Source: Thermochaetoides thermophila DSM 1495 (lineage: Eukaryota > Ascomycota > Sordariomycetes > Sordariales > Chaetomiaceae). Taken from it: a DNA stretch of 64,000 bases. Positions 1 through 10,591 of the stretch are shown here, piece by piece. Position 1 is the first letter of the stretch. Each line of letters starts with the position of its first letter. The position numbers and the translations under genes are program-made. The stretch lies in assembly GCF_000221225.1 (NCBI RefSeq), contig NW_006383032.1, positions 4,323,213 to 4,387,212 of the forward strand, in the 5' to 3' direction. The notes beneath the pieces were generated by a model. The model worked only from the letters and a program-made list of their open reading frames with translations, had not been told where the DNA came from and did not search any database.

Positions 1-2
1 AT

Positions 3-278
3 CTGCACCTCTTCACCATGTACATGTGGATCGTCCTGCGTCTCTTCCAGGCCATCGATGCCCACAGCGGCTACGACTTCCCGTGGTCTCTGCGTCACTT
101 CATCCCCTTCTGGGCTGGTGCCGACCACCACGACCTGCACCATGAGAAGTTCATTGGCAACTACGCTTCCAGCTTCCGCTGGTGGGACTACTTCCTTGAC
201 ACCGAGGCCGGCGAGGCTGCTGCCAAGAAGCGCCGCGAGAAGAAGCTTGCTCAGCTCAAGGCCAAGAAGACTCAGTAA
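3..278 (+). CDS. ERG25: C-4 methylsterol oxidase (ERG25), 3' end only
   Basis: This is the last 91 codons of a gene cut by the left edge; the frame is open from base 3. The family is the di-iron fatty acid hydroxylase superfamily. ERG25 oxidises the C4 methyl groups of 4,4-dimethylzymosterol in the ER during ergosterol synthesis. The visible part holds a histidine cluster, ADHHDLHHEKF, which fits the HxxHH-type iron-ligand box, followed by the family-typical aromatic segment SFRWWDYFLDT. The C-terminus is very basic and ends KKTQ, with lysines at -3 and -4, which matches a KKXX ER-retrieval signal. The N-terminal membrane segments and the other histidine boxes lie outside the window. ERG1, another sterol enzyme, lies 40 kb away. 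The family assignment is firm; that it is ERG25 rather than another sterol hydroxylase is inferred from the histidine-box context and tail. Confidence 0.9.
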   Translation: MHLFTMYMWIVLRLFQAIDAHSGYDFPWSLRHFIPFWAGADHHDLHHEKFIGNYASSFRWWDYFLDTEAGEAAAKKRREKKLAQLKAKKTQ

Positions 279-745
279 ATGGGTAACTTACCTTGCTTGC
301 CACCACGCTGGCTTTTGGTGAGACGCTGTGCGTCCTCCCAGAGGGCCGTTGTGTTTTCACCTTTGGTGTTGAGTAGTAGGTTGCGAGATTGTTGAGTCGA
401 TGGGAGGAGAAGAAGAAGAAGAAGAAGAAGAAGAAGAAGAAGAAGGGACATGATGCTTTCTTGGTTGGAAACAACAACGTTATGACGTCTGTGATGAAGA
501 ATCCGGGAAACGTAAAGGGAAAGAATCAAGTATCAACGCATTCATGGAGGGCGTTGGCGGACAGGCGGTTTAAGATAACTAAACTAGTAGCCTAATCACT
601 CTGTACATAAAACGGTAATTATTAGACTCTTTAATACACCCATAAGATGAAATGAGTTTGAAGTCATATGGTACATGTGAATGTTAATCGCTATCTATCT
701 ACAGCTTCGTTCCGAGAATTGAGAGATTTTGGGGGGGGGGTGTTG
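279..745. other. Spacer between convergent ERG25 and dehydratase genes
   Basis: This holds the 3' untranslated regions of two genes that converge. It contains a GAA microsatellite just downstream of ERG25 and a G9-10 tract near 730. No further gene is supported. Confidence 0.6.
409..445 (+). repeat. (GAA)n microsatellite
   Basis: About twelve uninterrupted AAG/GAA units lie 130 nt past the ERG25 stop, in its probable 3' UTR. The frames open across it on both strands are a by-product of the repeat. Confidence 0.95.
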
Positions 746-1826
746 TCACTTTTGCAGGTGCTTTGGCACGCAGCACTCTCCTGCCGACCCCGCAGCACGA
801 TTGGCTAAGCCAGACAAAGCGCACGAAGGGATATCAGCCCCAGCTGTTGAGGCCGATGCTGCCGATGGTGGTTTTGACTCCGTCGTGGTAGTCTTAGCGG
901 TTGAGGAGGTTGTGCTGTCGGCAGGGAGAATCTCGCCAAATTCTTGGGCGAGTTTGTCGCAGAGGGCGGCCATCTCGATGTCCTTCGCGGAGAGGCCTTT
1001 CGGGTGGTGGGTTGTCCAGCGGATGAAGGTTGTATTGTAGACCTGGCCGCTGAGGGTTAGGTTGTTGTTCAAGGGCATTTGGGGCTGAGGCTGCGGAGAG
1101 GGAATGGGGGGAGAGGTAAAGGACTCACGTTGGACCATTCGGGATGATGACTTTTGAGTTTGCATTGGAGGGATACGGCTGTCATGAAATCCTAGGTGGT
1201 GACATGTTTAGTAGAGTAGACAGCAGCAGCAGCTTATTCTCAATTCTTCACCATCATCATTGAAAAGAGTCTTCTATTGCCCCTAAAAAGATGATGATGA
1301 GCTCGTCTCCCGAAGACAACGTCACGATAACATCTCAGTCGACATCACACCGCTTCTCCTCTAGGCTATTCGTCCGAATGAATTTCGTAGAAATAGGCAA
1401 ACAAGAACCACTAATGTTCGAATTCAAGAGAGAGAAGTAGCCACTCACCCAAGTCCTAGCAAAAGTCTTGAACCGAAACTCCCTCTCCAACCCCTCTCCA
1501 TTTGCCATCAGCGTCCAGCGCCCACCATTCTCAACCAGCAGCGGCGCCAGCGCCGCGCGTAGCTCGGCTGGGTCGTCGCATGTGCCCTGGGAAAACTGAG
1601 GCTCAATACTGGGTGGGGCAGCCGAGGAGAGGATGGTTGGGATTGGCGGGTTAGTGGCGGTTGACATGGTTCTTGCTCTGGCTCTTGTGAGTTGGAGGCG
1701 ATGTTTGGGTTGGAGAAGGAATTGGCTGGCGAGAGTTCGAGTTGATATGAATCTGGGGGAGCCAAGTCTGGGTGAAGACGGGCCAATGAGGATGGCCTTA
1801 GGTTGGCGGGGGACAAGGGGGCGCAT
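746..1826 (-). CDS. Pterin-4a-carbinolamine dehydratase, probable mitochondrial form
   Basis: Model: complement(join(746..1042,1129..1191,1449..1826)), 245 residues. The introns are 257 and 86 nt, both phase 0, with GTGAGT donors and TAG/CAG acceptors. Splicing reconstructs the dehydratase core: WTLMANGEGLEREFRFKTF, then WDFMTAVSL, then KSHHPEWSN joined to VYNTTFIRWTTHH. The signature HHPEW and the downstream histidine and aspartate (GLSAKD) are intact. The enzyme dehydrates 4a-hydroxytetrahydropterin, which recycles tetrahydrobiopterin. I chose the ATG at 1826 because it gives an Arg-rich, acid-poor leader of about 50 residues that looks like a mitochondrial presequence. Other in-frame ATGs are at 2024 and 1667; the latter would give a cytosolic form. 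After the domain there is a Thr/Ser/Ala-rich tail of about 60 residues of unknown role. Confidence 0.82.
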
Positions 1827-3187
1827 TGCGGTGAGGGACGGGTCGATGGCAAGAGGTGATGAAAGTGAGGGAGGATGGAGATGTTTGATGTCTGACTTGG
1901 AGGTTATTACGGGGTTACGGTAACTCTCGGAAGGGAGAAAAGTAAACCTGGTGATAGAGCGGCGAAGAGCAGGGCAGAGAAAAATTATCTGGCTAAGATA
2001 TCGACTATAAGGTCTATAATCCATGACAACTATCTATGAACTCTTTATCCAGGAGTGCTGATTACAATAAGCTCTGCCCTGCGCGTGATGAGCTGGGTAG
2101 TCACATCTTACAAGCTCCCTCGTAAAAATCCCAGGCTCCATAGCCAAACACTTCGGCTGTGAATAGTTGCAGACTAGCAATCATGCATGAATGTGTGGTG
2201 AATATTGGTTAGCGCTGAGAGCTTATTATATATTCTCATTCATCAAAGACTGTACATAGCTTTAGACAAATATTTAACATCAGAATACTTGGTTGTTGTG
2301 AAGCCCTCGAGCCTAAGGTTTAAGGCAGAGCTCTCTCTCGGACCGGAAAAATAACGATCCCGGAAAGCCCCGCGGCTGACCCCGAACCCCGCAGCGTCGC
2401 ACCCCGCGCCCCAGCCACACCCACACCTGCAAGCAAGACGGCGTCTTGCTTTAAGACAAGCAACAGCGTGTGCTGCTGCTGCTGACAAAGCAATCGACAT
2501 CTGACAAAGATTCCCATCGCAAGCGCAAACCCCCCCCGGGCTACACAGACAACGCGCGCCTGTCTTGAGACACCGAGGACAGCACAAGCCATAATAACCT
2601 CGAGTCGAGTTTCTCGCCGATCGGTGTTGTCTTTTTGTGCACCTTTGAGCGTTGAGGTGTGACCAGCCAGATCTGATCGATCTGGGTTTGTTTGCGATCC
2701 TCTCGAGTCCCAGCTGCGGCAACTGCCTGCTTACGAGATCAACCTGCAGCCAGCAGCGCCGGGCCCGCAGCCTTCAGCAGCAGGCACCGCGGAGAACACT
2801 TGCCTGTTGTGCTGCGCAGGACCATCTTCCTTCTTCGCAAGAGGAATTTCAAAGAAGCTTTATCGGTTTGGCTGCCGCTGCCTAGAGCGTGCTCTCATCT
2901 TTTTCTCCTCCTCCAAGTATATCTTTTATTTTTTTTCCCTTCTACTCTGAGGTGGTGGCGATCGGCAAACGGTGAGCTCGCATCGCAGGTAAAATATGCC
3001 GTCTAAGCTGACTAACCATCGAGTAAAAGCGCCGGCCATCCAAGAAACAAATAGTCTTGCGCCTCGGCAACAGAAGATCCGCGCGCTCTCTGCAGCTCGA
3101 ATCAATTTTTTGGAACGGCGGTAGTTTGCTGCTGCTGAGTAAGAAAGCCGGAACTCTATCCTTCGAGTCGTTGCTCAGTGGTCGGCC
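1827..3187. other. Spacer between divergent dehydratase and bZIP genes
   Basis: This is the shared upstream region of two divergent genes, including the probable long 5' leader of the bZIP gene. It has GC-rich and CT-rich stretches from about 2330 to 2950. No open frame here has codon bias or motifs that support a gene. Confidence 0.5.
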
Positions 3188-5640
3188 ATGTCGAGTAACG
3201 GTGAGTGCAACTCTTTTAAGTTCGACTATTTTTTTTCTACCTGCACCCCCCCTTTTTCTTTTTTTTTTTTTCCGTTGCTGTCGTCTTCGGTCAAGCGACC
3301 GGGGCCTGTATCACCACCATTGTCGGCACTTATCAGCAAAGCTTTCTGGGATTTGGAATCATGTAACATGCACCCAGCGCAAAGGTCACGCTTGGTCGCA
3401 AGGGAGAGAGAGTCGCCGGTCAACGCTCATGACAGCTTCAGCTTAGACGGACTTAATCCTTGAGAGTGCGTCCATGATAGCTGCAGATATGCTCTTCTCT
3501 TCTAGCAGCTCCGCACCCTTGTTACGATATCGCTGCAGAATAACTCTTTTTTTTTTTTTGCATAGAGGTCCTGTCTTAGCTGTTGCTGTCCTTTTTGAGG
3601 TATTGTTGGCTGCGCAATCTCCCCGCACACAACCTTTGACCCTCCCTGTTTTAAAGTTTGATCGCTACACGACGTCCACAGCGCTCACGACACCCACAAC
3701 ACGGCGGGGCACACCCGACGCAAAGTTGCTCCGGGAGCTTTTGACCGCCGTCCAGGGTACAAGAACGGCGCCATCCCATCCCGCCGCGAGCGCGTCTGCT
3801 GCATTCTGCTCTGCCCATCTGCTTGGTCCCCTCCAACCCTGCCGAAGCTGCCCGCCCTCCCCCGACGCCTTTTTTTTTTTTAAACTAATTCTCCCCCACC
3901 TGGCACCACGCTGCGTTATACAAGCAGCGAGAGGCTTAGGTTGTGTAAGTCATCGAAGCGCCAACCGCCGCGGATCTCAGAGACACTTCCACACACAGCC
4001 AGTGCTGTTTCTGATTTTCATCTTTTGTCATCTCAACACACGAATACCCAATCAGAGTGGCAGTCTTGATATATATATATATATTTTATTTATTTATTTA
4101 TTTATTTTTATATTTTTATATTTATATATTTATTTATCGAAGACAGACCGAAGTTTGGGTTCGCAAACAACGGGGAGCAGCAAGTTGGCTTGCAATGACG
4201 GCGCTTTCCTCGCTGTCGCCAAGACCAATCGCTGTTGTCTCAGAGAACTGCACGCATGTTTGGGTCGCACTGGTGATCTATAATCGCCCAACATATCCCT
4301 TGATACTCTGGCGCAATCGCTGCTTGCACGCTTTCACTGTCTCCGTCTTTACCCATTACCCCGGACTCAAGGTGCCGTGGCAGCCTGATTTGTTAAACAA
4401 TCTTACTACGCTTCGATTTATGCTTCGCTTACATCCGCATCCGCAACTCGTAGTAGCTTCGTGTCCTTTTACATATCAGCTATACTGACTAGCCCGCCCT
4501 CTTACAGCAGCAGAGCCCAGTGCTCAAGAACAGCCCGGCGTCTCCCAGCCCGAAACTGAGGCCAACCAACCTGCTTACCAGACCCAAGCCTACGCCGGCC
4601 ATCCGCAGCCGGGCCCCGAGGCCCCGGGCGCCAGTAGATCGCCGTCCGGCGCGGCCGCTCAACCACTGCCACATGGATACGCCCACCCACAGCTGCCCCA
4701 AACCGACGCTCAGATCCACCCAGAGTTGCGATCTCCCCACGACCCTGCTGCTGTGGTGGCGCATACCCAGTACGCTCCGACACCTAACATGATGCCGGCT
4801 GGCGTTCCTCCTCCGGACCAGCAAGTCGCCATGCAAGGTACTCCGGCTCCCGTTGCCCAGCCCGCTCCGGCCCCCGAAGCGGCTGCGGCTGCGGCTCCTG
4901 CTGACGGCCGCAAGCCGAAGCGTGAACTGTCGCAGTCGAAGCGCGCTGCTCAGAACAGAGCTGCTCAGGTTAGTACCCACCTCCAACCTGCCAGCCGGTA
5001 TTACGTTCGTTTCAGAACTCGCTGTTAGAAGAGCTGCGCGGTTTTGCCCTTTACGTGAAATGCTAACGTGACACAGAGAGCGTTCCGTCAGCGGAAGGAG
5101 ATGTACATCAAGAAGCTGGAGCAGCAATGTAAGGACTACGAGCAGATGGAAGTTGCTTTCAAGGCCCTCCAAGCCGAGAACTGCGCTCTCAGAGATTACG
5201 CCCTCCAGCTGCAGAATCGCCTGCTCGAGCTCACGGGCGAGCATCCCCCTCCTCCTCCGGGTCTTAACCTGTCCCATCCCCCCAGGATAGACGCCCCGCA
5301 GCAACCAGGCGTCCCCCAGCCTGCTGGCGCGCAGCCTCCTGCGCCTGTTAACAACCTTGATGCCGCCGCCGCCGCCGCCGCTCAGGCTGTTTCCGGTCTT
5401 AACAACACCGCCGGCCCCAACCATCGTCCCGACCAGCATCACCTCGCTCCCGCTGCCGGGAGCAGACCAGCGCCAGGGGCTCAGGACCCCTATGCTGCAG
5501 CCCGGGCGGCCGCAGCGGCTGCTGCTGCGGCCGCTGCGGATGACGACGCGCGCACTGCGGCTGAGATTACGAGACAGCTGCAGGCCGATGTTGCCACTGC
5601 TTCTGCCGGATCTGACGGGCTGCCTGCTGCGCCGATGTAG
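3188..5640 (+). CDS. kapC: KapC-like bZIP transcription factor
   Basis: Model: join(3188..3200,4508..4968,5077..5640), 345 residues. The certain part is the bZIP. The basic region RELSQSKRAAQNRAAQ is interrupted by a 108-nt intron (GTTAGT, TGCTAAC branch, CACAG) and continues as RAFRQRKEMYIKKLEQQ. A leucine-zipper-like coiled coil follows, then a Pro/Ala-rich tail with an 11-Ala run ending GLPAAPM. This basic region is that of the Pezizomycotina KapC family, which is related to Yap/AP-1 factors, and the protein should be a nuclear DNA-binding regulator. The start is inferred. The exon at 4508 has no in-frame ATG before the bZIP except an internal one, and a 13-nt exon (ATG plus three codons and one base) with a GTGAGT donor at 3201 joins it in frame. 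That implies a 1,307-nt intron. The frame stays open after the TAG stop. Confidence 0.8.
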
Positions 5641-6167
5641 GATGATGGTGCTGTGCCGCGGAGGGGGGAGGAGATGAGGGAGGTGGAGAGGGAGTTGATT
5701 GCTTTGTTGAGGGAGGCGGAACCTGGGGAGAGTGATGAGGATGGGGAGGGGATGACGGAGTTAAGGGGGGATGTTAGCAGCGAGAAAGATGGGGAAGAGG
5801 CTGCCAATATCATTTTGAGAAATAGGAGCTCAAAAAACGGGAGTAAACCTCGTCGGAGAACACTCAAGAACCTGAAGCCGTCGGGCGAGAAGGACTCGGT
5901 ACAGCAGCCTTCTTCTGACGCCCACACACCACAACGCCCCCGGCGATTCACACCTGCAGTCCTGCAGTCTTCTCAGGACTCAGGAAGCACCATCGCGGCG
6001 TATAATCTCGATGAGCGGCAACAGCATGAGGGGCTCTTGCGCATCCCGCCTTGGGAAGTCTCGGAGGAGATGATCTCCCAGAACCAAGCTAGAGGGGATG
6101 GTGCGAGGCTGTACTGGGGTGACAAGATAGATTGGGATCCGGATTGCTTTGCTGAGGGGAGGAAGAT

Positions 6168-6202
<35 letters not shown>

Positions 6203-6228
6203 AGAGAGGTTCGGATGCGTATTCGTGA
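5641..6228 (+). other. Open frame continuing in phase after the kapC stop
   Basis: The frame directly after the kapC TAG stays open for 196 sense codons and ends at a TGA at 6226-6228. It encodes an acidic helix-like segment (REVERELIALLREAEPG), a central Ser/Arg-rich part, a segment containing LRIPPWEVSEEM and YWGDKIDWDPDCF, and a very basic end (Lys/Arg run) like a nuclear localisation signal. Codon use in the middle looks coding. The first ATG is at 5674, which would give a separate 184-residue protein. Other explanations are stop readthrough, an intron that removes the TAG (a GTAGGA donor overlaps it at 5637), or a frame that is open only by chance. I do not recognise the sequence as a known domain. 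Confidence 0.35.
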
Positions 6229-6969
6229 AGGGAATTTGAGATATCTATCCACGTAGGGGGGTTAAGGTTGAGAGTGTCAGGGGGAGACGGGTATGGTAGG
6301 GCAGGGTGGTATGTTTTCCATGAATTAGGCGTCGTAGACAGGTAGGTAGGAAGTGAGTCGGGTGGGTAATGCTTTCACTGGGATCTGAGGGAAGGGGATG
6401 GAATGAGGGAGGAAGGGTGTGCTTGTGTATTCTGTAGTTTTTGGTTTTGTGCCATCGTACCTAGTTTTATTACTACTAGTATCGGTAGGACTGCGTAATA
6501 GTCGGTTTTTGTTGTTGTTGTTGTTTGTTGTGGGTTTATAACAAGGTTATGGATAGAGTATAAGAGGCTGTATTTTTATTGATATTATTATTTTTTTTCG
6601 GTTTGATGTTGGGAGTAAGTAACGGCAAAGAAGCGAGAAAAGCAGCTTGAAGGGCGAAAGTTGTTGTGAGGTAGAAGAATCGAGCCATCAACATATCGTT
6701 TAGACACTTGTTCTAGATCGAACCAGGAGGTACTTTGCACAATATCGTTAAATTTACATAGTCCTCGCTTCCTAGCCCCATGAATGCCATATACTTTTCC
6801 CGCCGTCCCAACCCAGAACCAGATTGATTGATTAGACGCATACAGACGTAGAAAGCCACGTGCTAGCAATTAACAGAAACTACCAAGACGGAGACATCAT
6901 CTATGTAAAGCTAGGATAATTAACCTCCACAACTGACGCCGACAACGGACTCCCACTTGTTGGTTGGCC
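6229..6969. other. Spacer between convergent kapC and ARP5
   Basis: This is AT-richer 3' flank for both genes, with GTT repeats near 6505-6530 and short T runs. The 93-codon minus-strand frame at 6588-6869 has no recognisable feature and I do not call it. Confidence 0.5.
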
Positions 6970-9508
6970 TCAAGCGAAGGCGTTCCCTAGGTCGTGCTCC
7001 TATACACAGTTAGCATCCTGATCAAGCAAGACGCACATAGAAGAGGCTTTTTTTTGGGGGAGGGGGAGGGGGGGGGGGAAAAACGACTCACCTTGATATA
7101 CTCCCCTCCCTTCTCCAGATACTCCTCCCTCGTAATCCACGCCGCTTTTGCCTCCTCCGTACACGCCCAGCCCGCCGCGCCCCTCCACGCATCCAGGATC
7201 GCGTCCTGCGCCCTCCTCACCCGCAACGGCGCCCCCACAGGCAAAAGCGCCATCAGCCCCTGTCGCAAGCGCTCATCAAAGTTTTGGAACAGGGTATTCC
7301 CCCCCGTGAGGAAAACATCCCGCAGGAAGGCGTCCGGCGCATCTTGGATGCCAGGGAGGGAAGGTAACCGCTGGCACAAAATATCCCCCGCGATCTCGAC
7401 CAGCCCGGCCTGATCTACGCCGGCAATCGCCGCCGGCTGGAATAACACCTCTGGCACGCGAATCCGCTCCACGTTCAGATGCACCCGGTGCGTCTCCGCC
7501 TGCGAGGATGGGTCGAACGGCCGTGGCCCATAGCGGAAGGCATGCAGCAAGGACTTGGACCAGTCGCGCTGCGCGTCGAGCGTCATGTCGTAGCTGAAGG
7601 TCTTGTCATAGCGCAAGAGATCGTTCTCGAGCGAGCGAATGGCGGCTTCCAGGTCTTCTTCGCCTTCCTCGTCGTCGCTGTCGTCGCCTTTGTTGGCGCC
7701 GATGGCGACGGAGCGATATACGCCCCAGTCGGCATCGTCGGCGCCAAAGTCGTCGTCTTGGTCTGCGCCGGCGCCGCCTCGCCGACGTTTGCGGCTTCCC
7801 GAGCCGGTCGGGTTGTCCGAGGCGAGGTTGGCGATGTTCTTCATGCGGATTTGGGAGGCGAGGGATTTGCGGTTGCCGAGGTCGGCCTTCAAGCGTTCGC
7901 GCTCCTTGAGCTGGTTCAGTTTGGCGAGGCGCAGCTGGCGCTTTTCTTCCAGCCAACCTTCCAGGTCGTTCTTGCGGCGTTCCTCGTCCAGGCGGGCTTC
8001 TTCGGCTAGACGGGCCTTTTCGGCTTCCTTTTCGGCTTTGGCGCGCTGCCGGGCTTCCCAGTTTGATTTGAGGAGGCGCTGCTGGCGCTTTTGGCGCAGG
8101 CCGGCCTCGTCGAGCTGGTCGTCGGGGACGTCGAGTAGGCTGAAGTCGGGGACTTCTTCCTCCTCCGGCTCGCCGAGGTCTTTTTGGCGCGCGCGCTTGA
8201 TGGAGCGCTCTAGGTCGCGGATGACACGCTCTAGGGCGGCTTCGTCTTTGAGCTCGGCTTCGTCGAGGAGACGCTTGATTTCCTTTTTGCTTTCGCCTTG
8301 CATGCGCCGCTGAATGTCTTTGTAATACTCGAGCTCTTGCTCCTTTTTCATGAGGCGCTCAAGACGCATCTTGGCTGCTTGTTCTTGCAAGCGACGTCCG
8401 GATTCTTTCTTGCGCTCGGCGATGCGCGCCAATTCTTCCTCCGTCTTTTGTACAACCACTTCTTCCGTGTAGGGGTACTGCACGATGCGTTCGCGGTCTT
8501 CCAGGCCGGTCCAGTCCAGGTAGCCGGCCAGCTCGCGGTCGTAGTCGAGCGAGACGTAACAGAAGTCGCGCACCATATGCTCGGTTTGCGAGGAGTTAAG
8601 CTTGCCGGGGAAGCCGGTGTAGTATTTGAGCTTGAGCAGCTTTAGCATGTACTCAGCCATGTGCCAGCCGCCCCAGTTGAGGCGAATGGCTTGTGAGAGG
8701 AGGGCCTTGCGGTTGTAGACGGGGATGACGTGTGTCGCACTGTAGGAGGAGGAGACGACCAGGCCGGTCTGACCCTGGTTGTGGCGGAAGGAGAAGAGAG
8801 AGTCGATGCCGTAGACTAGGCTCGGCGCGCCATAGCACTCGAAGATGATTTCGCTCATGGCTGGAGAGAGAGAAGGGGGGAGGGGAAGGCGAGGTCAGCC
8901 AATATGTGTATATCAGACTACTAACAGGGCTCTCAAGACGTACATTTCCTCGAGTATGGCAAGTTCGCAACAGCCTCGGTCATGACGATGGGCATATCGA
9001 TGGCCCCGTCGCACTCGTTCATGCCCAGTTTCACGAAGACATAGTCTAGGACGTGCTCCATGACGTCCCAGTTGCTGACGATTCCAGTACCAGCCTCGAA
9101 GGCATTGCGAATATGGCTGCGGGCGGTAGTATCGGCGTAGCAGTCGGAACCAGCGAACGAGAAGGTCTTGCCCATTTTACGGTCGCGGTACTTGGACATG
9201 ATGGGGGGGATGGCCAGTCGCGGCTTGTCCTCGAAGTTCCAGCCCGCGCGGACCGAGTGGGAGCCTGGATGTGTCAGCGGGGTAGAGAGACATTGTAACA
9301 AGAAAGATTTGTTCCTACCATTGTCGATGACGATGGCGACCTGGCCTGGCGGCTGTGCAAGGGCGCGCTCTCGGCCGTCTAGCTGTGGGGGAATGTATTT
9401 CTCGAATCGGGCCTCCTTGACGGGATACACTGTCGGCGGCGGCAGTCGCTTCCAGGGCTCGTCCCTTTGAGGGATTGGCGGCGGCTCGGCCACAGCAGAG
9501 GGCGCCAT
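6970..9508 (-). CDS. ARP5: Actin-related protein 5, INO80 subunit
   Basis: Model: complement(join(6970..6999,7092..8860,8944..9264,9319..9508)), 769 residues. The three introns are 54, 83 and 92 nt. The N-terminal actin-fold half includes VAIVIDNG, RAGW and DVMEHVLDYVF. The exon junction restores RKSMSEIIFECYGAPSLVYG, an actin-superfamily signature typical of Arp5. A long charged coiled coil (roughly residues 305-570, with many Glu/Lys/Arg) interrupts the fold; this large insertion is characteristic of Arp5. The fold resumes with VFLTGGNTLFQNFDERL. The last exon of 30 nt gives EHDLGNAFA, matching the usual Arp5 ending after EYIK. Arp5 acts in the nucleus with Ies6 in nucleosome sliding by INO80. 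The start is the ATG at 9508, which gives a normal Arp5 N-terminus; upstream the frame runs through a poly-serine-coding repeat that I take as 5' UTR. Confidence 0.95.
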
Positions 9509-9512
9509 CGTC

Positions 9513-9549
<37 letters not shown>

Positions 9550-10137
9550 GGGATGTGGTGGGTGTCGATGCGATCAAACTCGAGGGAGGGTTTGGTTTGG
9601 GCTGGTATTCTGGGACACGGGAAATGTGGAAACGGAAAATCAGAGTTACAGGCGATGCATTGGCGTCTGGCGACGGAAGCGATGGGTTGACGGGATGCGA
9701 ATGGCGTGTGCGCGCAGCCCAAGGCTCAAAAGTTCGTCTCAGGTCTCGAGTCCGTTGGATCTCGAAGCTGGACCGCGTCTTACACTTACAGTGTCGCAGA
9801 CTGTACAATTATCAAGAAACACTGTGCGGGACCAGGCAGGGAACGGCGCTGAGATCGCGGGGTGTTGTGTGATTGTTGACTTTTCATTCGAATAAAGACC
9901 AAGACAGAGATGAGAAAAAATTTGAGGGAAACAGCTATCAGAATTAACATTGTCATGAATAAAAGGCTCCAAATATTGTCTTTATTTCATAGACTCGAAC
10001 ACAGTTTGTCATAAACCCTTAGCATCATGTAGGCCGGATAGGCAAACAAGACCCTGGCAACGCGATCCAATGATATATATGTATATATTTATATCAATAT
10101 ATATAAATACATGTGCCCATGTCCCCGTTCTTCGACC
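9509..10137. other. ARP5 leader and DAD4 3' flank
   Basis: This carries the ARP5 5' UTR and promoter, then AT-rich DNA with alternating TATA/ATAT between 10071 and 10115 just past the DAD4 stop. No gene is supported. Confidence 0.5.
9510..9549. repeat. (GAT)n microsatellite in the ARP5 5' UTR
   Basis: Twelve to thirteen GAT units on the plus strand (ATC on the ARP5 transcript) lie immediately upstream of the ARP5 ATG. Confidence 0.95.
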
Positions 10138-10591
10138 TTATGCCGGATCCTTCAAGTTATCGGTAGCTGTAATGAGTGTAATTTAGTATGTGATCCCACG
10201 TTTTGAAGGTTCCTTGGCAGGCTTACCCTCCAGATGGAACAAGACGTTGGATTGATAGTTCTTAAACATCTGGGCCACAAGTTCAATGTTCATGTTCTGG
10301 ATGTTGATTTCCTGGACCTGTTAGTGACCTTAGTCAAAGCTTGTGACCAAATTGTGTTAGCATACTTGAAGGGTCTTGTTCATCACCATGATGGCCTCGT
10401 TGAGCTTCTCCTATTTTCAAACACTGTCAGACATATCTCCGTTGGCATCGCGCTCAGCCCAGACTCGATTTCATACCACATTCGTGATGATACGCGACAG
10501 CAGCAAGTTCTGCTGATGCTCGTGAGGGCTCTCCTGGAAATTTATCAGCAATTACATACTCTCAGTCGGGTCATATGAGAAATAATACCAT
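10138..10591 (-). CDS. DAD4: DASH/Dam1 complex subunit DAD4
   Basis: Model: complement(join(10138..10166,10227..10311,10366..10410,10477..10533,10589..10591)), 72 residues, the usual Dad4 length. Four introns of 55, 66, 54 and 60 nt split 219 coding bases, and no unspliced frame shows the protein. The spliced exons read ESPHEHQQNLLLSRIITNV, EKLNEAIMVMNKTLQ, EINIQNMNIELVAQMFKNY, and then NVLFHLE joined to ATDNLKDPA. All match the helical Dad4 pattern. Dad4 is part of the DASH ring that couples kinetochores to spindle microtubules. The first coding exon is only the ATG: a GTATTA donor follows directly, and the next exon begins with GAG. It reads away from IES6 across a 317-nt spacer. The identity is strong; the one-codon exon is inferred from family length and splice sites. 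Confidence 0.88.

Noticed and set aside
389..595. Short frame with a poly-lysine run after ERG25
   Set aside because: It is produced by the GAA microsatellite.
3474..4488. Plus-strand frames of 269 and 143 codons inside the proposed kapC intron
   Set aside because: They cross poly-T and TTTA tracts giving Phe/Ile/Tyr runs, and show no motif or coding bias.
4489..5442. 317-codon frame antisense to kapC
   Set aside because: It is a shadow of the Ala/Pro-rich bZIP coding sequence, crosses its real intron, and is Gly/Arg/Leu-biased.
6588..6869. 93-codon minus-strand frame between kapC and ARP5
   Set aside because: It has no recognisable motif, is in AT-rich 3' flank, and shows no splice partner.
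7479..8313. Long plus-strand frames opposite ARP5
   Set aside because: They result from the GC-biased third positions of the ARP5 coiled-coil region.
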